64,000 nt of DNA from Verrucomicrobiota bacterium (GTDB lineage Bacteria > Verrucomicrobiota > Verrucomicrobiia > Verrucomicrobiales > Verrucomicrobiaceae). The translations under genes were made by a program, and so were the position numbers. The stretch covers positions 1 through 64,000 of the forward strand of contig JANYCZ010000024.1 of the NCBI GenBank assembly GCA_025360015.1, in the 5' to 3' direction. Below are positions 59,474-64,000 of the stretch, piece by piece. The notes beneath the pieces are model-generated. The model was not told the DNA's origin. It did no database searches and was given only the letters and a program-made list of their open reading frames with translations. Numbering within the stretch: the stretch's first letter is position 1; every line of letters begins with the position of its first letter.

Positions 59474-61360
59474 TCAATGGCCCAGACGGGGCAGCACAAA
59501 TACGACAAGATAAACCACACCGATGACGCCGCCACCGAGCAGGAAAGTGTAGCCCTGCAGATGCCCGCCCTGCAGCAGGCGGGTGGCGGCTCCGAGACGG
59601 GCGATGATGGCCGTGGGCAAACGTACAATGAGGCCGTCCACAAACACGCGCTCCAAGGCGGTGACGATCCACGCCAGACGGTCCTGGCAGACACGGACGA
59701 TGACGGCGTACATTTCGTCAAAGTAGAACTTGTTGGCAAAGAGCTTGATGTTGACGGGGTCTTTGTCCTTGCCGCGATACAGGTAGATCGCTCCGATCGT
59801 ACCGATGAGGAACGCAAGGATGGAGGCAACCAGCACCGTGGTGTGCGGTCTTTCATGCGCCGGCTTGAGGGCTTGAAGCGGCGTGGCGAAGCCATCCCAA
59901 GCGGAGAAGATCGAAAAAATAGCCAGGAGAACCAGGGGCAGAAGCATGATCATCGGCACTTCGGTGGCGTGATGAGCAGACTCGGTGCGCGGTTTGCCGA
60001 AGAAGGCCACGATGAGCAGCCGCATCATGTAAAACGAAGTGAGTACCGCCGTGAGGGTGCCGGCGTGGAAGAGGATGCTGCAGCCGCTGTCATAGGCCGC
60101 ACCGAGGATGCCTTCTTTGCTGTAGAATCCACTAGTGACGTAGGGAAGGCCCATCAATGCCAGGGTGCCGATGGCGAAAGTCCAGAAGGTGACGGGCATG
60201 TGCTTGCGCAGGCCGCCCATCTTCCAGATGTCCTGCTCATGATGGCAGGCGTAGATGACGGCACCGGAACCGAGGAAGAGCATCGCCTTAAAGAAGGCGT
60301 GCGTGTAAAGATGGAACATGGCCGGATGGCCGGGATTCGGACCGTGCGCCTCGTGGCCGTGCTGAGCAGCCATCGCCACGGCACCGACGGCCATGACCAT
60401 GTAGCCGAGCTGCGAGAGCGTGGAATAAGCGAGCACCCGCTTGATGTCATTCTGCTGTGTGGCCATCAGGGCGGCCATCAAGGCGGTAAAGCAGCCGATG
60501 CCGGCGATGATTTCCGCCGCGAGAGGTGAGGCCTCAATGAGGAAACTCACACGCACCAGCATGTAAACACCGGCGGCGACCATGGTGGCCGCATGGATGA
60601 GGGCGGAGACGGGCGTGGGGCCTTCCATGGCGTCCGGCAACCAGACATGCAGAGGGAACTGGGCGGACTTGCCCATCGCACCGAGGAAGATGCACAAGGC
60701 GGCAGCCGTGGTGAAACCCGCGCTGTAGCCGGGGGCATCAGGTGCCAGCGGGCCCGATTTGAAAGCCGTGGCCAGGTCATCGAGATTCACACTGCCGCCA
60801 TTGGCACCAAAGAGCAGCAGGATGCCGATCATGAAGCCGAAGTCACCGATGCGGTTGGTGAGAAAGGCTTTTTTACAGGCCTCGGCGGCGCTGGCTTTTT
60901 GGTACCAGTGACCGATCAGCAGGTAGGAACTCAGACCGACGAGCTCCCAAAAGATGAACATCATGATCAGATTGCCAGCCAGCACGATGCCGGTCATGGA
61001 GAACATGAAGAGAGAGAGAGAGCCGAAGAAGCGCGGTTTGGCGTCGTCGTCCTTCATGTAGCCCAGCGAGAACAGGTGCACCAGCATGCCGATGAAGCTG
61101 ACGATGAACATCATGCCCCGGCTTTGCTTGTCGATCAGGACATCAATGTTGGCATGGAAATGCCCGACATCGAGAAAGGGGAGGAGGAGTTTGTTGTTGT
61201 TTTCGTCGTCCGCCGCAGCCAGGAGAACCAGGCAGGCGATGAAGGAAATGATGGAGGAACCCACCGAGATGAGCACGGAGGCCCCTTTGAGCTGGCGGTG
61301 CCCCAGAAGGATGACGAGCGCCGAAAAAAATGGCAGCAGTAGGATGATGCTGGCGTTCAT
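59474..61360 (-). CDS. nuoL: NADH-quinone oxidoreductase subunit L
   Basis: A 628-aa subunit of complex I, normal length. Key motifs: FIFWELVGLSSYLLIGHWY, AFLTNRIGDFGFMIG, PLHVWLPDAMEGPTPVSALI and AYSTLSQLGYMVMAVG. The C-terminal region includes the long lateral helix and final membrane segment typical of NuoL. An AAGGAT-type Shine-Dalgarno is near -12. Twelve bp separate it from nuoM. Confidence 0.96.
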   Translation of the reverse strand: MNASIILLLPFFSALVILLGHRQLKGASVLISVGSSIISFIACLVLLAAADDENNNKLLLPFLDVGHFHANIDVLIDKQSRGMMFIVSFIGMLVHLFSLGYMKDDDAKPRFFGSLSLFMFSMTGIVLAGNLIMMFIFWELVGLSSYLLIGHWYQKASAAEACKKAFLTNRIGDFGFMIGILLLFGANGGSVNLDDLATAFKSGPLAPDAPGYSAGFTTAAALCIFLGAMGKSAQFPLHVWLPDAMEGPTPVSALIHAATMVAAGVYMLVRVSFLIEASPLAAEIIAGIGCFTALMAALMATQQNDIKRVLAYSTLSQLGYMVMAVGAVAMAAQHGHEAHGPNPGHPAMFHLYTHAFFKAMLFLGSGAVIYACHHEQDIWKMGGLRKHMPVTFWTFAIGTLALMGLPYVTSGFYSKEGILGAAYDSGCSILFHAGTLTAVLTSFYMMRLLIVAFFGKPRTESAHHATEVPMIMLLPLVLLAIFSIFSAWDGFATPLQALKPAHERPHTTVLVASILAFLIGTIGAIYLYRGKDKDPVNIKLFANKFYFDEMYAVIVRVCQDRLAWIVTALERVFVDGLIVRLPTAIIARLGAATRLLQGGHLQGYTFLLGGGVIGVVYLVVFVLPRLGH

Positions 61361-61369
61361 GCGGGCGGG

Positions 61370-61687
61370 TTATCCTTGAAGTTTGGTGACGGACTCGACA
61401 TCCACGCTCTGTTTGGAGCGGAAGAGAGCCACGATGATGGCGAGGCCCACGGCCACTTCAGCAGCAGCCACGGTGATGGTGAAGAAGACAAGCGACTGCG
61501 CGGTGTAGTCCGGCAGGCCGTGGACGAGATGGAAGCGGGAAAAGCCCACCAGCGCAAGGTTTGCGGCGCTGAGCATCATCTCCAGACACATATAGACGAT
61601 GATGATGTTTCTCCGGGCAATGACACCTGCCAGACCGAGGGAGAACAGCATGCCGCTGACAACGAGATAGTGGCCAAGGGTGATCAT
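61370..61687 (-). CDS. nuoK: NADH-quinone oxidoreductase subunit K
   Basis: A 105-aa three-helix membrane subunit. The buried glutamates Glu36 (CLEMMLSAANL) and Glu76 (AAEVAVGLAII) of the proton path are present. It overlaps nuoJ by ATGA and is followed by nuoL after 9 bp. Confidence 0.96.
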   Translation of the reverse strand: MITLGHYLVVSGMLFSLGLAGVIARRNIIIVYMCLEMMLSAANLALVGFSRFHLVHGLPDYTAQSLVFFTITVAAAEVAVGLAIIVALFRSKQSVDVESVTKLQG

Positions 61688-62262
61688 GGAGCGCTCCTTT
61701 CGCGTTTGCTGAGAACAACGACGCCAATGGTGCCGACCAGCAGCAGCAGGCCGATCACCTGAAGGTGGAAGCCGTATTGGTCAAAAAGGGTGAAGCCGAT
61801 CAGCTTGGCATCGGGCAGCTCACCGGCCTTGAGGTCGTTCGTGATCGTAGGCAGCGCGGCTTTACCTATTTTCCCGGCTGCATCGGCCAAGGCAAGCGGG
61901 GTATTCTCGGAGGTTTTCTGCGCCAGCTCGGTGCTGCCGACCACCGCGATGATCTGCAGAGTGAGCAGTGAAGCCAGGAGCACGCCGGAGACTATGGCAG
62001 GCAGATTCAGCTTCTTGCCTTCCTCTGTCTTGATGTCCAGCAGCATGATGATGAAGAGGAAGAGCACCATGACTGCGCCGGCATAGACGAGAATCTGAAT
62101 CACGCCGATGAAGTAGGCGTCCAGGCTCAGGAACAGGGCCGCCAGACCAACGAAGCTGGCTGCGAGCGCGAGCGCACAGGTCACAGGATTGCGCCCGGTG
62201 ACGACCAAAAAGCCGAAGCCCAGGGTGATCAGTGCAAAGAAATAGAACAGCAGCGGGGGCAT
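61684..62262 (-). CDS. nuoJ: NADH-quinone oxidoreductase subunit J
   Basis: A 192-aa membrane subunit with five transmembrane segments; AVMVLFLFIIMLL and VQILVYAGA-type IQILVYAGAVMVL are characteristic. The start is ATG at 62262, overlapping the nuoI stop (TAATG); a longer frame is not used. It overlaps nuoK by 4 bp. An inserted soluble loop of about 50 residues lies before the last membrane segment. Confidence 0.95.
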   Translation of the reverse strand: MPPLLFYFFALITLGFGFLVVTGRNPVTCALALAASFVGLAALFLSLDAYFIGVIQILVYAGAVMVLFLFIIMLLDIKTEEGKKLNLPAIVSGVLLASLLTLQIIAVVGSTELAQKTSENTPLALADAAGKIGKAALPTITNDLKAGELPDAKLIGFTLFDQYGFHLQVIGLLLLVGTIGVVVLSKRERSAP

Positions 62263-62807
62263 TACTTGAGCTCGTTCCACTTGTTCACCAGCCCCACGCG
62301 CTGGCCGCCTATTTCATAGAGGCGCTGTTTGTTGTGCACCATCTCCTTGCGGGAGAGACCGGTGATGGCGTAATCCTTGCGCAGGAAAATGGCCTGCTCA
62401 GGGCAGACCTCCTCACACATGCCGCAGTAAATGCAGCGAATCATGTCGATGTCGAATTCCTTGGGACGCTTCTCGACCTTGGCCCAAGGATCGTCGCTGG
62501 GGATTTCGGCAGGGATGATCCTGATAGCTTTCGGCGGACAGATGAACTCGCAGAGCTGGCAGCTCACGCAGCGCTCGCGGTCCTGCTCGTCGGTGACGAG
62601 GGCGGGAGCGCCCCGATAGTATTCCGGCAGATGCTCATCCCACTTCTGCTCCGGGTATTCCATGGTGACCTTGGGCTTGCCCCCGGCGATCTGGAGGAAG
62701 GTCTTGATGCCATGCCCAATGGTGATTTTCAGCCCCTTGTACAAGGTGGAAATGAACCAGCGTTCATGCCAGGCAAGTTTAGGACGTTGTACAATGATAG
62801 TGGCCAT
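62262..62807 (-). CDS. nuoI: NADH-quinone oxidoreductase subunit I
   Basis: A 181-aa iron-sulfur subunit of complex I. Two [4Fe-4S] sites: Cys80, 83, 86, 90 (CVSCQLCEFICPP) and Cys125, 128, 131, 135 (CIYCGMCEEVCPE). It carries electrons to N2. First gene of the nuoIJKLMN run; nuoA-H are not in this window, so the complex I genes are split. No Shine-Dalgarno is seen. A CRP/FNR-like operator and promoter lie upstream. Confidence 0.96.
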   Translation of the reverse strand: MATIIVQRPKLAWHERWFISTLYKGLKITIGHGIKTFLQIAGGKPKVTMEYPEQKWDEHLPEYYRGAPALVTDEQDRERCVSCQLCEFICPPKAIRIIPAEIPSDDPWAKVEKRPKEFDIDMIRCIYCGMCEEVCPEQAIFLRKDYAITGLSRKEMVHNKQRLYEIGGQRVGLVNKWNELK

Positions 62808-62841
62808 GTATGAGCAGGGAACCGCAGGGGAGTCGGATTTG

Positions 62842-62869
62842 ATTATCCGAACGTCGCGCAGTGCGGCAA
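62842..62869 (-). promoter_or_regulatory. Candidate sigma70-type promoter for nuoIJKLMN
   Basis: On the minus strand, TTGCCG (62864-62869, 4 of 6 matches to TTGACA) and GATAAT (62842-62847, 5 of 6 to TATAAT) are separated by 16 bp. It is 35 bp upstream of the nuoI ATG and directly downstream of the CRP-like site. Confidence 0.6.
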
Positions 62870-62876
62870 CCGCTAT

Positions 62877-62894
62877 TTGTGAAAAATTTCACAA
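62877..62894. promoter_or_regulatory. CRP/FNR-family operator upstream of nuoIJKLMN
   Basis: TTGTGAAAAATTTCACAA: 8-bp perfect inverted repeats around AA, equal to the TGTGA-N6-TCACA consensus of CRP. Its centre is 78 bp upstream of the nuoI start and eight bp upstream of the -35 box, fitting an activator site. Confidence 0.7.
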
Positions 62895-62980
62895 GGTCGG
62901 GCCGAAATTATGAAATACCCCCAGCGCGTCTCAAATCGTCAGGGCCCAGCAGCAGAGTCTCCAAACCTCCCCTGCGCAGG

Positions 62981-63382
62981 CTATTTTGCGTCCTTGGCGT
63001 CCGTTTTCTTCGGGTCGGCCTTCTTTTTGGCTTTTTTCTCCGGCTGCGTAAATCCTGCCTTCGCATAGGCCACCATCTGGGCAAACGTACCCTCCCCGAT
63101 GCCGTCCGCGCTCACCACCTGGGCCACATCAGGCAGAGGGCGGACTTTTTGGATGGCCTTGGCGCGGACCTCACCAATGCCGGGAATCGCCATGAGCGCC
63201 GCCATATCTCCATCGTTCAGCAGGGACAGCAGCTGGGCGCGTTGCGGGTCCGTCAGCGTTTTGGCCACGGCCTCCACCTTGGCCGAAGGCTTTTCCGGAC
63301 TTTTCTTTGCCGGGGCGGTGTCGGCCGCCGAAAGGGAGAAACTAAGAGCAAGAACGGCGAGAAGCGTGATGAGGTATTTCAT
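62981..63382 (-). CDS. Secreted helix-hairpin-helix protein (ComEA-like)
   Basis: A 133-aa protein with signal peptide (to about residue 19). A Lys/Pro/Ala-rich linker precedes two helix-hairpin-helix units (LMAIPGIGEVRAKAIQKVRP, then VVSADGIGEGTFAQMVAYAK), the DNA-binding module of ComEA. The tail is Lys-rich and likely disordered. A periplasmic DNA-binding role, for example in DNA uptake, is plausible; no com gene is adjacent. The start is the ATG of the signal peptide. Confidence 0.8.
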   Translation of the reverse strand: MKYLITLLAVLALSFSLSAADTAPAKKSPEKPSAKVEAVAKTLTDPQRAQLLSLLNDGDMAALMAIPGIGEVRAKAIQKVRPLPDVAQVVSADGIGEGTFAQMVAYAKAGFTQPEKKAKKKADPKKTDAKDAK

Positions 63383-63535
63383 GAGAGTATCTGTGGAAAC
63401 GGCCACGGGAGGTTATTAAATTTCGTGCCCAATGGCGAGTAAAAACAGCGTTTCATCTCCTTTTTCCAGAGTGTGTCAGCGCTGGCAGACGCCTAAAAAC
63501 TCGACATTTCTCCAAGCTTTCCCCAAAATCCTCCG

Positions 63536-64000
63536 ATGAACGTCCTTCGCCCCCTCAGCATCGCCCTCGCGCTGGCATCCACTCTTCTCCGGGCCCAAAC
63601 CGCCGCGCCGGTCATGCATACCTGGACCAGCACGGACGGACGCAAGATTGAGGCGGTCTATGTGGCCATGGACGGTGAAGGCGTGAAAATCCGCATGGCC
63701 AACGGCAGCACCTTCACCGTGCCGCTGAACCGTCTGTCCGCCGCGGACCAGTCCTTTGCCAAAAGCCAGGGCGCGGCCGTCCCAAACACTACGGCCACGG
63801 CTTCTAAGCCCGGCAGCCCACCTGCCAGCAAGACCTGGCCGCGCACGGTCGCGCTGGATGAGAAGCCTGCCGTCACGGTGGTGAAAGAGGACTCCGAGGC
63901 GCATGTATACATCTACCGCTCACCGCATTATGAGTTTCAGTGCGACTCGAAGCTCGGAACCAATGTGGTGCGCGAGTTTGGCCGCATGTTTGAAGCCACC
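63536..64000 (+). CDS. Secreted SHD1-domain protein, truncated by window end
   Basis: A partial gene (155 codons visible, open at the right edge). A signal peptide (MNVLRPLSIALALASTLLRA) is followed by an SHD1 domain (residues 28-72: HTWTSTDGRKIEAVYVAM, then MANGSTFTVPLNRLS), common in Verrucomicrobia and Planctomycetes secreted proteins. A Thr/Ser/Pro linker leads into a region that may be a second domain (VYIYRSPHYEFQCDSK). It runs beyond the window. Confidence 0.8.
   Translation, partial: MNVLRPLSIALALASTLLRAQTAAPVMHTWTSTDGRKIEAVYVAMDGEGVKIRMANGSTFTVPLNRLSAADQSFAKSQGAAVPNTTATASKPGSPPASKTWPRTVALDEKPAVTVVKEDSEAHVYIYRSPHYEFQCDSKLGTNVVREFGRMFEAT

Noticed and set aside
62842-62894. LexA or other palindromic operators in place of CRP
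   Set aside because: The spacing TGTGA-N6-TCACA fits CRP/FNR exactly, whereas LexA-type sites would show CTG-N10-CAG or similar.

Overview
The window looks like chromosome of a GC-rich, free-living Verrucomicrobia bacterium, probably Verrucomicrobiae (Prosthecobacter/Verrucomicrobium-like). The assignment is inferred from gene content: DUF1501 and DUF1549/DUF1553 proteins with planctomycete-type cytochrome c motifs, several DUF1080 and sulfatase genes, an SHD1-domain protein, many short lipoproteins, and a high density of signal peptides. No rRNA, tRNA, CRISPR array or intact insertion sequence was recognised. Most operon-leading genes lack a clear Shine-Dalgarno sequence and have pyrimidine-rich leaders.

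Layout. 0.2-7.4 kb: secreted phosphodiesterase, glycerophosphodiester phosphodiesterase, HicBA toxin-antitoxin pair, an ABC-F ATPase, a DUF1080 hydrolase, a small lipoprotein and a cytochrome c/WD40 protein. 7.4-17.8 kb: a minus-strand run of very large secreted proteins (DUF1501, PPC-like beta protein, DUF1549/DUF1553, a 1421-aa NHL propeller protein), probably one operon continuing into the WD40 gene. 18-23 kb: SDR, a 3-hydroxyisobutyrate/L-threonate dehydrogenase-like gene divergent from a D-erythronate dehydrogenase-like gene, then hflKC. 23.6-26.7 kb: two secreted sulfatases. 27-35.8 kb: EVE protein, a D-threonine aldolase/D-serine dehydratase-like enzyme, secreted lactonase, transaldolase with a strong terminator, hisF, a sugar isomerase-like protein, a frameshifted addiction-module gene, an RHH antitoxin with a nonsense-interrupted PIN toxin, and a phosphoesterase. 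36-38.8 kb: a second ABC-F ATPase, divergent from a two-gene module encoding a 56-aa protein and a protein with ADP-ribosyltransferase-like motifs. 38.9-41.9 kb: three-gene operon (HEAT-like secreted protein, PQQ propeller, VTT membrane protein). 42.8 kb: FHA-LuxR regulator. 43.7-46.6 kb: minus-strand DUF1080, hydrolase, pheA. 46.7-53.5 kb: pbpC, DMT transporter, pfkA, esterase, a secreted DUF1080-like protein, DUF5069. 53.5-56.4 kb: a 952-aa secreted protein with four related repeats and a C39/papain-like cysteine peptidase domain. 56.5-62.8 kb: nuoIJKLMN, preceded by a perfect CRP/FNR-type operator and a good sigma70-like promoter. 63-64 kb: secreted helix-hairpin-helix protein and a truncated SHD1 protein.

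How it fits together. Housekeeping genes (nuo, pfkA, tal, hisF, pheA, hflKC, pbpC) are interspersed with a saprophytic, extracellular polymer-degrading gene set (sulfatases, DUF1080, esterases, PPC/DUF1501/DUF1549 proteins). Several gaps carry dispersed palindromic repeats. There are four toxin-antitoxin or toxin-antitoxin-like loci, two of them decayed. The most promising undescribed items are the 56-aa/ADP-ribosyltransferase-like pair at 38.0-38.8 kb, the four-repeat cysteine peptidase at 53.5-56.4 kb, and the putative CRP-type control of nuoIJKLMN.
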